Source of the DNA: Helicobacter_B zhangjianzhongii
GTDB taxonomy: Bacteria; Campylobacterota; Campylobacteria; Campylobacterales; Helicobacteraceae
Assembly (NCBI RefSeq): GCF_030249855.1
Contig: NZ_JANURN010000005.1
Location: 62,001 to 126,000 of the forward strand
Reading direction: 5' to 3'
DNA length: 64,000 nt
The notes below the pieces were generated by a model, which saw only the letters and a program-made list of their open reading frames with translations, did not search any database and was not told where the DNA came from. The position numbers and the translations under genes were made by a program. How positions within the stretch are numbered: position 1 is the first letter of the stretch; every line of letters begins with the position of its first letter. Below, in pieces: positions 53,979 to 62,538 of the stretch.

Positions 53979-54094
53979 TTTTGGGAATCAAGGCTATCCA
54001 TATCTCGCTCGGCTGTCATTTGGCTGTTTGGCTGTCATTATGGCTACATTAGCCTTGGTTATCGTGATTTGGGAAGTTTTGTCAAGGAGAGATA

Positions 54095-55504
54095 ATGCAA
54101 ACTACTGATTCTGTGCAAAATCCTACGCATAAGCGTGGGTTACCCTATCGTTTTAGGCGATATGCGATTTATGTCTGTGTGGCGATCATCGCTTTGTCAT
54201 TGCCATTTATCCAAATCAATGGCAATCAAATCTTTTTGCTCTCATTTGATCATAAAGAGCTGCATTTGCTAGGAGTTGTCTTTAGTGTCCAAGAGCTGTA
54301 TCTAATGCCATTTTTATTGATAATGCTCTTTGTGGGGATATTTTTTATGACGACATTAGGGGGGCGCGTGTGGTGCGGCTGGGGCTGTCCGCAGACGATG
54401 TTCCGTGTGATTTATCGCGATGGGATTGAGACAAAGCTACTAGGCTTACGCAAGCGCATTGACAACAAGCAAAAAAAGCCCGATTTCACGCTCTTTAGCA
54501 CAAAGCTTAAGAAGCTTTTGGCTATGGCTATATTTGCTGTGATAGCACTGCTTGCAGCGGCGAATTTCTTGTGGTTTTTCGTGCCGCCGAGTGATTTTTT
54601 TGCCTATGTGAGTGATCCACTAAATCACAAAATCTTGTTAGGATTCTGGCTGGGGATCGCGCTATTTTTGCTCTTTGATGTAACGCTTTTGGCGGAGAAT
54701 TTTTGTGTTTATGTGTGTCCGTATGCACGCGTGCAAAGTGTGCTTTATGATAATGACACGATTATAGCGATCTACGATCCCAAGCGCGGTGGGGCTGTGT
54801 ATGCGCCAGATGGGAGCAAAAACCCCTTAGCACCTAAGAAGCAAAATGTTGCCAATGAATGCACAAACTGCGTGGCTTGCGTGAAAGTATGCCCAACGCA
54901 CATAGACATTAGAAAAGGTATGCAGCTAGAGTGTATCAACTGCCTTGAATGTGTCGATGCCTGCACCTCTGTAATGGCGCATTACAATCGCCCTTCGCTT
55001 GTGCAATGGAGCTCGCCAAATGCGGTAAGCTCGCAATCAAAGGTGCGATATGTGAGGGCAAAAACGATCGGCTATGTGGCGGTGCTGGCGGTCATTTTCT
55101 CTATCTTGCTTGTTGTAGGAAGTGGCAAGGAGAGTATGCTGCTAAATATCGATAGAAATACCCAAGCCTACTCCATACGCAAGAGCGGTGCGGTGGATAA
55201 TGACTATACATTTTTGGTGCAAAATACCGACTCTAAGGCACATAGCTTTACTTTTGAGATTCTAGGCGATGATGGCTTGCAGATCATCTCGCCGCGTGAG
55301 CCAGTGGTAGTCAAAGAGGGCAATAAGCGCAAGCTTGTCGTAACGATTAGGGCGCAAAACCCGCTGGATTCTGCATTGGAGGACAAGGACTTGCTGCAAA
55401 ATATCAAGATACGCGCCTATGCGGTTGATGATGAGAGTATCCAAGTAGAGCGCAAGACATTTTTTGTTTATCCATCGGCAAAAGAATTGCGCAAGGAGCG
55501 ATGA
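54095..55504 (+). CDS. ccoG: Cytochrome c oxidase accessory protein (polyferredoxin)
   Basis: A 469-residue membrane iron-sulphur protein required for assembly of the cbb3 oxidase, the only terminal oxidase in most helicobacters, probably by reducing copper. Five or six helices are present, with VWCGWGCPQTMFR, ENFCVYVCPYARVQ and two 4Fe-4S motifs (CTNCVACVKVC and CINCLECVDAC). After residue 340 comes the periplasmic Ig-like FixG domain (YTFLVQNTDSKAHSFTFEIL). AAGGAG lies five to seven bases before the ATG. No ccoNOQP genes are nearby. Confidence 0.94.
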   Translation: MQTTDSVQNPTHKRGLPYRFRRYAIYVCVAIIALSLPFIQINGNQIFLLSFDHKELHLLGVVFSVQELYLMPFLLIMLFVGIFFMTTLGGRVWCGWGCPQTMFRVIYRDGIETKLLGLRKRIDNKQKKPDFTLFSTKLKKLLAMAIFAVIALLAAANFLWFFVPPSDFFAYVSDPLNHKILLGFWLGIALFLLFDVTLLAENFCVYVCPYARVQSVLYDNDTIIAIYDPKRGGAVYAPDGSKNPLAPKKQNVANECTNCVACVKVCPTHIDIRKGMQLECINCLECVDACTSVMAHYNRPSLVQWSSPNAVSSQSKVRYVRAKTIGYVAVLAVIFSILLVVGSGKESMLLNIDRNTQAYSIRKSGAVDNDYTFLVQNTDSKAHSFTFEILGDDGLQIISPREPVVVKEGNKRKLVVTIRAQNPLDSALEDKDLLQNIKIRAYAVDDESIQVERKTFFVYPSAKELRKER

Positions 55505-55629
55505 TCGCTCCTGTCTCTAGAATCCACTTTTGCTTGTGGATCACTTTTTGAAGAAGCTGCACCTGCACCTTGCTTACAGCTTGATTCGTGTTAGCATACT
55601 TCACTATGGGATTTTTAAGAAAAATTAGC

Positions 55630-55635
55630 TAGAAT
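55630..55635 (+). promoter_or_regulatory. Candidate -10 of the ylxR-infB operon
   Basis: TAGAAT lies 29 bases before ylxR, in a 160-base gap that also contains a 15-bp motif at 55517-55531. Confidence 0.4.
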
Positions 55636-55664
55636 GCGCCACACTAAATGCAAATAGAGGTTGT

Positions 55665-55934
55665 ATGTCTAGCACATCTTGCTATAAGCCTACTCGTATG
55701 TGCGTGGTCTGTCGCTCTCGCTTAGCTCAGAGTGTTTTGCTTCGATTTTGTGTGCGCGATGGGCTTGTGGCTAGCGGCTTTACATACGCGACTAGGTGTG
55801 GTAGGAGTTTTTATGTGTGTAGGTCTTGTGCGGTATGTGAAAAGCGAGTGCTAAAAGCCCTTAGCCGATTTAGTGCGATCAAAGATACACCCCAAAGCTT
55901 ACAAATAATCCAGGAGATGGCAAAGTATGAGTGA
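55665..55934 (+). CDS. ylxR: YlxR-family RNA-binding protein (DUF448)
   Basis: An 89-residue basic protein of the family that sits directly before infB in many bacteria. The hallmark is RMCVVCRSR near the N terminus, followed by GRSFYVCRSCAVCEKRVLKA. It has been associated with RNA binding and, in some bacteria, with RNase P or regulatory roles. AGAGG lies four bases before the ATG. It overlaps infB by eight bases, so the two are coupled. Confidence 0.9.
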   Translation: MSSTSCYKPTRMCVVCRSRLAQSVLLRFCVRDGLVASGFTYATRCGRSFYVCRSCAVCEKRVLKALSRFSAIKDTPQSLQIIQEMAKYE

Positions 55935-58560
55935 TAAGGTAAAGATTATAGATATTGCAGCAGATATTGCAAGGACACCTAAGGAAGTCTTTGAGAAGGC
56001 TAAGGAGCTTGGGCTTGATGTCAAAAACACGACTAGCTCAGTCGATGTGAAAACCGCAGAGATTCTTGCAGAGTTTGTTACAACAGGTGTCAATAAAATG
56101 CCCTCTCCACCCAAGCCCAAAGCAGCAAAATCTAGCACTAAAGCCACTAAAACTACAAAGACTGCTACCAAAACCACCAAGACAGATAAGCCAGCAGCCA
56201 AGAAAAGCCCCAAGCCCAAAGAATCTCCCGATACGCCTAATGATGTCAAAGAAATCAAATCATCTAAAAAATCCCCACCTACACAAGCCACCACAGAGCA
56301 AAATGCCCCACAAGAGCCAAAGCAAGAAGTAGAGTTTAAAAAGGATTCTACCCTTGCCCAGCGCAACATTGGTATCCGCATTGTGAAAAAGACCGCTAGC
56401 CCAGCCGCCAGCCAAGATACATCAAGCAAGAAGTCTCAGACCTATGCCCCCTCTATCCAAGAGCTTATGGGGCAAGATCAAGACATAGATGAGCCAATTA
56501 GAGCTAGGAAGTCTAAAAAGTCTCCCAAAAAAGCCGCGGTAGCGCACAGGGGTAATGAGCAGAAAATCGAGCTGCTTGATAGAGACTTTGGCACGCATAG
56601 AAGCGATTATGATGAAGAGCAAGATGAAATTATGCTTTTTGATTTTAGTGAGCGTGAGATTGTCGATGAAGATAAGGAAAACCAAGAGCGTCAAGCTATC
56701 ACAGATCGTGTAAAAATCCAGCGCAAAAATCCGTGGCTAAATGAGCATCGCTCCATTAGCCGATCGCGGCGTAAAAAGCCCCAAAGACAGCAGGTAGATA
56801 CAAGCAAGGTAGCTCAAAGTGCGATCACAATCCCAGAAGAAATTCGCGTGTATGAGTTCGCAGAATCTGCCGGTAGACCGCTTACAGAGGTGATTAAAGT
56901 GCTTTTTGGGCTAGGACTTATGGTAACCAAAAATGACTTTTTAGATAAAGATGCCATAGAGATCCTTGCAGAAGAGTTTCAAATCTCTATCTCTATCCAA
57001 GCTCAAGAGCAAGAAGTGCAAGAAATATTGCTTGATGAAAAAGACTTAGCAGAGCGACCACCTGTAGTAACGATTATGGGGCATGTCGATCACGGCAAGA
57101 CCTCTTTGCTTGATAGGATTCGAGAATCTCGCGTAGCTAGCGGTGAGGCAGGGGGGATCACACAGCATATCGGTGCATATATGGTGGAGAAAAATGGCAA
57201 GTTTATTAGCTTTATCGATACGCCCGGGCACGAAGCATTTAGTGAAATGCGTAGCCGTGGGGCGCAGGTTACAGATATTGCTATCATTGTGATTGCTGCA
57301 GATGATGGTGTCAAGCAGCAAACGATTGAAGCTCTAAACCACGCCAAAGCGGCGAATGTGCAAATCATCATCGCTATGAATAAAATGGACAAAGAAAGTG
57401 CCAATCCCGATAAGCTAAAATCCGAGTGCGCGGAGCTTGGCTTTGTCCCCAATGATTGGGGTGGGGAGTATGAGTTTATCCCTATTTCGGCAAAAAGCGG
57501 AGATGGCATTGATGTGCTGCTTGAGACGATTTTGCTCCACGCTGAAGTGCTAGAGCTAAAGGCTTGCCCAAAGACAAGCGCGCAAGGTGTGGTGCTAGAG
57601 GGCAGTATGCAAAAGGGCAGGGGACCTGTGGCGACTATCATCATCAAGCAAGGCACGCTCAAAGTAGGTGATCCAATCTATGCTGGCACGGCGTATGGGC
57701 GCGTGCGATCTATGGTTGATGATATGGGCAGAGAGGTTAAAGAGCTTACACCTTCAAGTGTAGCATCTATCGCTGGGCTATCTGAAGTGCCAAGTGCTGG
57801 GAGTATGCTCTATGTGGTAGAGAGTGATAGTCAAGCAAGGGAGAAAGCCCAGAAGCTAGCTACATATCTACGGCAAAAAGAGTTAAGCAAATCCACGAAG
57901 GTCTCTTTTGATGAGCTTAGTGAAATGGTCGCACAAGGACAGCTTAAAAATATCCCGCTTATCATCAAAGCCGATACACAAGGTAGCCTTGAAGCAATCA
58001 CGCAGAGCTTGCAAAAACTTAGCAATAATGAAGTGAAAGTAAGTGTTGTAGGCTCTGGGGTAGGGGGGATTAGCGAGAGTGATGTGGCTTTAGCTGCTGC
58101 TAGTGCCAATAGTATGATCCTAGGCTTTGGGCTGCGACCCACAGGGATTGTCAAAACTAAAGCTAAAGAATCTGGCGTGGAGATCAAAACTTATTCTGTG
58201 ATTTATGATGTGATCGATGATGTCAAGGCTCTAATCTCTGGGCTTATGTCCCCACTTATCCAAGAAGAAGACACAGGGCAAGCAGAAGTGCGCGATATAT
58301 TTACCATTGCAAAAGTCGGCACAATCGCTGGGTGTATGGTAACAGATGGCAAGATTTTGCGCGGAGTGAAAATCCGCCTAATCCGCGATGGCGTGGTGAT
58401 CCACACAGGCAGTGTGGCAAGCTTAAAGCGGTTTAAAGATGACGCCAAAGAAGTCGCCAAGGGCTATGAATGTGGGATTATGCTAGAAAATTACAATGAT
58501 GTTAGAGTGGGCGATGTGTTTGAGTCTTTTATCGAAGTGCAAAAGGCACAAACAATCTAG
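55927..58560 (+). CDS. infB: Translation initiation factor IF-2
   Basis: GTPase that places initiator tRNA on the ribosome. The 877-residue protein has an IF2_N segment at its start (VKIIDIAADIARTPKEVFEK), then about 250 residues of low-complexity Lys/Ser/Pro/Thr linker, a second N domain (EIRVYEFAESAGRPLTEVIK), and the G domain with GHVDHGKTS, DTPGHEAF, NKMD and SAKSGDG, followed by domains II, III and the C domain ending in the fMet-tRNA-binding region. It is normal in length for the genus. It is followed by rbfA and rimP, a conserved ribosome-assembly cluster. Confidence 0.96.
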   Translation: MSDKVKIIDIAADIARTPKEVFEKAKELGLDVKNTTSSVDVKTAEILAEFVTTGVNKMPSPPKPKAAKSSTKATKTTKTATKTTKTDKPAAKKSPKPKESPDTPNDVKEIKSSKKSPPTQATTEQNAPQEPKQEVEFKKDSTLAQRNIGIRIVKKTASPAASQDTSSKKSQTYAPSIQELMGQDQDIDEPIRARKSKKSPKKAAVAHRGNEQKIELLDRDFGTHRSDYDEEQDEIMLFDFSEREIVDEDKENQERQAITDRVKIQRKNPWLNEHRSISRSRRKKPQRQQVDTSKVAQSAITIPEEIRVYEFAESAGRPLTEVIKVLFGLGLMVTKNDFLDKDAIEILAEEFQISISIQAQEQEVQEILLDEKDLAERPPVVTIMGHVDHGKTSLLDRIRESRVASGEAGGITQHIGAYMVEKNGKFISFIDTPGHEAFSEMRSRGAQVTDIAIIVIAADDGVKQQTIEALNHAKAANVQIIIAMNKMDKESANPDKLKSECAELGFVPNDWGGEYEFIPISAKSGDGIDVLLETILLHAEVLELKACPKTSAQGVVLEGSMQKGRGPVATIIIKQGTLKVGDPIYAGTAYGRVRSMVDDMGREVKELTPSSVASIAGLSEVPSAGSMLYVVESDSQAREKAQKLATYLRQKELSKSTKVSFDELSEMVAQGQLKNIPLIIKADTQGSLEAITQSLQKLSNNEVKVSVVGSGVGGISESDVALAAASANSMILGFGLRPTGIVKTKAKESGVEIKTYSVIYDVIDDVKALISGLMSPLIQEEDTGQAEVRDIFTIAKVGTIAGCMVTDGKILRGVKIRLIRDGVVIHTGSVASLKRFKDDAKEVAKGYECGIMLENYNDVRVGDVFESFIEVQKAQTI

Positions 58561-58623
58561 CCCCAAATCAAGCCCAAAAATCAAGCAATGAAAATACAAA
58601 ACTAAGGATTCTAGGAGTGTATG

Positions 58624-58977
58624 ATGTCGGTGCATTTAGAGCGCACGCAAAGCCTGCTAAAGGAGCTTTTAATAGAGGCACTAAGCAGCTTAGAAGATAG
58701 TAGGATTAGTAGTGTAAGCATTACTGATGTGATTTGCTCTAGGGGTAAATATAACGCCCAAGTTTTTATCCATACAGATAGTGAAGATAGGGCTATGGTG
58801 CTAAAGGCATTGCGCAAGGCAAGTGGGATTTTACGCGAGTATGTGCTAAGCAATAGCGGGTGGTATAAATGCCCGAAGCTAGAGTTTGTGGTCGATGAGA
58901 GTATGGCTAGGGCGCAGAGCCTAGAGCGGATATTTCAAAGCATAGCCCAAGAGAATGAGGCGGAGAAAAAGGCGTGA
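58624..58977 (+). CDS. rbfA: Ribosome-binding factor A
   Basis: A 117-residue 30S assembly factor. The type II KH-like fold is recognisable from ERTQSLLKELLIEALSSL, ISSVSITDVICSRGKYNAQV and LEFVVDESMARAQSLERIF. Of two adjacent ATGs the second (58624) has six-base spacing from AGGAG. That ribosome site directly follows GGATTCT, so a partial 15-bp motif borders it. The 3' end is adjacent to rimP. Confidence 0.92.
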   Translation: MSVHLERTQSLLKELLIEALSSLEDSRISSVSITDVICSRGKYNAQVFIHTDSEDRAMVLKALRKASGILREYVLSNSGWYKCPKLEFVVDESMARAQSLERIFQSIAQENEAEKKA

Positions 58978-58979
58978 TA

Positions 58980-59456
58980 ATGTGGGTGGATTCTATAATG
59001 GCAGAGCTAGAGGAGATTGTAGAGTCTTGCGGCTGCATACTCTATGATGTGAGCGTGCTTAGAGAAAATGAAGCACAGATTTTGCGCATAAGTATTATTA
59101 AAGATGGGGGGGTGAGTCTTGATGATTGTGAGCTTGTATCGCAATCTATCTCACCATTTCTTGATGTAAAAGATGTGATTAAAGATGCCTACACGCTAGA
59201 AGTAAGCTCGCCGGGTATTGAGCGCGTGCTGAAAAATCCTAGGCATTTTATGCTCTCTTGTGGGGAGATGGTGCAAATTAGACTGCTTGATAAGCAGGAG
59301 ATTGTGGGTGTGCTGGTGAAAGTTAGCGATAGTGGAGTTTGGCTTGATGTAGCAAAGATGGATTCTAGGGATTTGGATGGTGTAAGTGCTTTAGATTCTA
59401 ATGGCTTTATCCCCTACGCTGCAATCAAACGCGCTAAAACAATATTTGAGTGGTAA
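58980..59456 (+). CDS. rimP: Ribosome maturation factor RimP
   Basis: A 158-residue 30S assembly factor. The N-terminal domain reads LEEIVESCGCILYDVSVLRE and the diagnostic central motif is LEVSSPGIERVLKNPRHF. ATG 58980 is taken as start; a GTG at 58974 would overlap rbfA. WVDSI at the start and KMDSRDLDG/ALDSNG near the end coincide with GTGGATTCTA- and ATGGATTCTAG-like sequences. A G7 run at 59106-59112 is shorter than the switch tracts. Confidence 0.91.
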   Translation: MWVDSIMAELEEIVESCGCILYDVSVLRENEAQILRISIIKDGGVSLDDCELVSQSISPFLDVKDVIKDAYTLEVSSPGIERVLKNPRHFMLSCGEMVQIRLLDKQEIVGVLVKVSDSGVWLDVAKMDSRDLDGVSALDSNGFIPYAAIKRAKTIFEW

Positions 59457-59460
59457 TGCT

Positions 59461-61050
59461 ATGAAATCTCTCTGCACACAAGCTAAAAAAGCCCTGAAAT
59501 CCTGTCTCAAGGTGTGCTGCCCCCCCCCTATAAGAAAATCCCTATCCACATATCTCTATAAATATCGCGCGGATAGGGCGTTTGAGCGGATCTATCTTGC
59601 GCGTAAAGTCGCCCCACCGCTTGCATTCTTGCCGCGCTTATCCCATTTATCCCATTTGCCCAGCTCGCCCCACGCCACACAAGCACGAAAAATCCGCGTG
59701 CTTTTCTACAATGATTGGGGCAATAGCTGGGAGGCGTTAGAGCCTCTAGCATTAGTCCTAAGTGGCGATCCTGCCTTTGAAGTCATCGTGCTTGCTATGC
59801 CTTCTAGGGTAGAATCTAGCGCGTTTTATGATCTTAATGCAAGCTTATCCACACAGAGCTTCGCGCAAAAAGTGCAGACTCAAGCTATCTTGGTGCAAGA
59901 TATTCTAGATTCTAGTGATTTGGATTCTAGTTTGGCGCGTGCCAAGTCTTTGCACGCTACCAAGCTTGCGCAATGGCTAGAATCCACCCTTGCTACAAAC
60001 TCTAAGCCCCTTTGTCTCATAGGCTTTGATACCGCGCTAAATGCCCCCATCACGCCGCAAGATTTGGCTGCGCATTATTGCTTCACCACGCGCCCTTATG
60101 ACTCGCTTCGCCCTGCAGCTTGGAGCAATCCACGCATAGCCCAAATTTCTAAGCTGTGCTATATCGAGTATGGTGTGTATATGTTTTCTTCTTTTGATGA
60201 GATTAGCGCGTATGATTATAGATTGCTGCGCTTCTATGATTATTACTTTGCGCCCACACCTTTCCACGCCAAGCTTAGTGCCTCTAAGCAAGGAGCCAAA
60301 AGCTTGCTGCGCATAATGCTTTCTGGCAGTGCGTATTTTGAACGCCTTATATCCCTAGCAAGCCACAAGCCTCACGCCAAGCCTCTGCGCGTGCTGTATG
60401 TGCCTAGATGGGCGGCGCAAGATACGCATTCGACTTTTTCGCGCTATATTGAGCCGCTTATTGAAGCAGCCAAGCAAGGGCATTTCCGCCTGCATTTCCG
60501 CCCTCACCCCAATATGTATGACCACCTAGTAGAATCCAATCTTCTATCCAAGCAGCAATGGCAGGGCATAAAAGATTGCGTTGAAAAATATGGATTCTGG
60601 GATACTCGCCCAAGCATTATGGAGTCTTTTAGCGATAGTGATATTATCATCAGCGATACAAGCTCTATGCTTATTTATGCCTTTCTTAGCGGCAAGCCTA
60701 CGATTTATACGCAAGGCGATGATATGGCAGAGATTTGCGCGTGGGCGTTGCGCGTGGCACAAGGCGTGTTTATCGCTACAAGCAAGCAAGAATTACTACA
60801 AGTCCTGCGCGATCTATGCGCTAATTTACAGCAAGCCTTTATGCCAAAGATCATCTCGCGCGATTGGATTTTGCAGCAGAATTTCTACTTCCCCAAAGGT
60901 GGGGCTAGTGCCATTATACGAGATAGTATCCTTAGCGATATGAGCCAAACTAGCCCCCAAGCAAAAGCACTAGATAAGGATTTTAAACACTTAGAGAGTG
61001 CTTTATGTCCCACAGACTTACCACCACAATACATAAGGATCAAACGATGA
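59461..61050 (+). CDS. CDP-glycerol glycerophosphotransferase-like protein, phase-variable poly-C, in frame
   Basis: A 529-residue, mainly cytoplasmic, glycosyltransferase-fold protein. The C-terminal half has the TagB/TagF-type pattern: LRVLYVPRWAAQ, LHFRPHPNM, DIIISDTSSMLIYAFLSGKP and a C-terminal FYFPKGGAS. Its partner downstream makes CDP-glycerol, so the probable reaction is transfer of glycerol phosphate onto a surface glycan. A run of nine C at 59520-59528 (codons 20-22, read CPPP) lies just after the start. It is in frame now, but any one-base change would abolish the protein, a classic ON/OFF position. A repeat variant encodes LESTL at about residue 173. No ribosome site is strong; translation may be coupled to rimP. 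Confidence 0.82.
   Translation: MKSLCTQAKKALKSCLKVCCPPPIRKSLSTYLYKYRADRAFERIYLARKVAPPLAFLPRLSHLSHLPSSPHATQARKIRVLFYNDWGNSWEALEPLALVLSGDPAFEVIVLAMPSRVESSAFYDLNASLSTQSFAQKVQTQAILVQDILDSSDLDSSLARAKSLHATKLAQWLESTLATNSKPLCLIGFDTALNAPITPQDLAAHYCFTTRPYDSLRPAAWSNPRIAQISKLCYIEYGVYMFSSFDEISAYDYRLLRFYDYYFAPTPFHAKLSASKQGAKSLLRIMLSGSAYFERLISLASHKPHAKPLRVLYVPRWAAQDTHSTFSRYIEPLIEAAKQGHFRLHFRPHPNMYDHLVESNLLSKQQWQGIKDCVEKYGFWDTRPSIMESFSDSDIIISDTSSMLIYAFLSGKPTIYTQGDDMAEICAWALRVAQGVFIATSKQELLQVLRDLCANLQQAFMPKIISRDWILQQNFYFPKGGASAIIRDSILSDMSQTSPQAKALDKDFKHLESALCPTDLPPQYIRIKR
59520..59528 (+). repeat. Poly-C tract (C9), ON configuration
   Basis: Nine C in codons 20-22 of the glycerophosphotransferase-like gene, followed by TATAAGAA. 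The same C run plus flank occurs at 51287-51303, but there the gene lies on the other strand. Confidence 0.88.
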
Positions 61051-61481
61051 TAATAGGCTATACCACAGGCGTGTATGATTTATTTCACATAGGGCATTTG
61101 AATCTCTTGCGCAATGCCAAATCAATGTGCGATAAGCTCATTGTGGGCGTTACCACAGATGAGCTTGTGAGCTACAAAAACAAGCGTTCTGTGATCCCAT
61201 TTACCGAGAGAATGGAGATCGTGCGCTCTGTCCGCTTTGTCGATGCGGTGATCCCGCAAGATAGTATGGATAAGCTTGCTATGCACGATCGCTTGAAGTT
61301 TGATGTGATGTTTGTGGGTGATGATTGGTTTGCCACGCCAAAATGGCAGAGTATAGAAGCAGAGTTTGCTAAAAGGGGCGTTAGGATTGTGTATTTCCCC
61401 TATACGCAAGGCACAAGCTCTACGCTACTCAATAGTGTCTTAGTGCAATTGCGCAATGAATCTCAAACAAAGGAGCAATGA
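61047..61481 (+). CDS. Glycerol-3-phosphate cytidylyltransferase-like protein
   Basis: A 144-residue nucleotidyltransferase of the TagD type, producing CDP-glycerol from CTP and glycerol 3-phosphate. The HxGH signature is in YDLFHIGHLNLLRNA, with VTTDELVSYKNKR, FTERMEIVRSVRFVDAVIPQ, FVGDDWF and the C-terminal GTSST that binds the nucleotide. ATG 61047 has AAGGAT upstream and overlaps the preceding stop by four bases (ATGA). The pairing with a glycerophosphotransferase-like gene strengthens both assignments. Confidence 0.9.
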   Translation: MIIGYTTGVYDLFHIGHLNLLRNAKSMCDKLIVGVTTDELVSYKNKRSVIPFTERMEIVRSVRFVDAVIPQDSMDKLAMHDRLKFDVMFVGDDWFATPKWQSIEAEFAKRGVRIVYFPYTQGTSSTLLNSVLVQLRNESQTKEQ

Positions 61482-62538
61482 TGAAAAAATCATTAGCAAA
61501 ACGACTATATAGCAAGCTAGCAAGAGTGGCGATCGCCAAGCTACCAGAATCCACCTATAAAGAAGCATTGATGAAAAGATATGTCAATGTGATTAGCAAT
61601 ATTGTCGTAATCGTGGGGCAAAACTGCACGCTAAAATGCCAAGACTGCGCGAATTTCTCGCCGTATTTATCAAAGATTCTGCCCTTTTACCCAGCGCAAG
61701 AGATTATCGCTGATATGCAAGAGCTTATCAAAGAAGCGCAGATTGCGTATTTGCAGTTTCAAGGTGGAGAGTTTTTCTACCACCCAGATGCTAGGGAGAT
61801 TCTAGCATTTGCTGTGCAAAGCCCTAGAATCCACTCTATTTGTATCGCTACAAATGCCACGATAATCCCCAAAGACTCTATGCTAGAGCTTCTTGCAAGC
61901 CCTAAAGTAATCGTGCGTATCTCTAACTATGGGCAAGTGAATGCCAAAACCGCCACCAAGCTAGAAGAAGTCCTGCAAGCAAGGGGCATAGCAGTGATTT
62001 TGCGCAATACTTATCGTGGGGCAGGGCTGTGGAGTAAATGTGGCGATAAAGACACAAAACAACTCCCCTCAAAAGCTATGCAAAAAGTCTTTGACTCTTG
62101 CACCTTTGCCAAAGAGTGCTTGACTATGGAAAATGGCTTTATCACGCGCTGCTCTAGGGGGACGATCGCGCATATTATGCAGGGCTTTAGGCTTGGTGGG
62201 GGCGATGGGGTGGTGGTGCGCCCTAGTGCGGCTAGAGCTTTTGAGACTATCCACCTAGAAGCAAACGAAGCAAACGCAGATAAATACAGACAAACGGGGG
62301 GGGGGGGGAATCTTTGCCGATTTTTACCTACAAAAGCTTGCAGAGATTTATCACAGATCATCAGCCTATCACAGCGTGCTACTATTGCTATGGCAGCGAG
62401 GGTGTGCAGGTAACGCCCGGAGTGCAAATGAGCAAAGAGCAGCTAGAAGCAATCAAGCAGACACAATTACCACAACTATCACAACCATCACAATTACAAT
62501 GGAGCAAAGGAGACAAGATCAATGCGCCTAGAGCATAG
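61481..62538 (+). CDS. Radical SAM protein with poly-G frameshift, OFF as sequenced
   Basis: The first 271 codons encode a radical SAM enzyme: CTLKCQDCANFSPY is the CxxxCxxC cluster motif, followed by LQFQGGEFFYHP and ICIATNATIIP. Cysteines further on (SKCGDKD, FDSCTFAKEC) suggest an auxiliary iron-sulphur site. The gene then enters 13 consecutive G (62296-62308) and the frame ends at 62413 in unrelated sequence. The other frame, entered if the tract were 11 or 14, continues with SLPIFTYKSLQRF, ITACYYCYGSEGVQVTPGVQ and stops at 62538, for about 352 residues. CYYCYG supplies more Cys ligands, so the switched frame looks like the functional one. The second of two ATGs (61481) has the better ribosome-site spacing. 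The substrate is probably a glycan or its lipid carrier, by context. Confidence 0.83.
62296..62308 (+). repeat. Poly-G tract (G13), OFF configuration
   Basis: Thirteen G preceded by CAGACAAAC. The same ten-base flank (CAGACAAACG) precedes the G15 tract at 63850. Loss of two or gain of one G would restore the long radical SAM frame. Confidence 0.9.
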
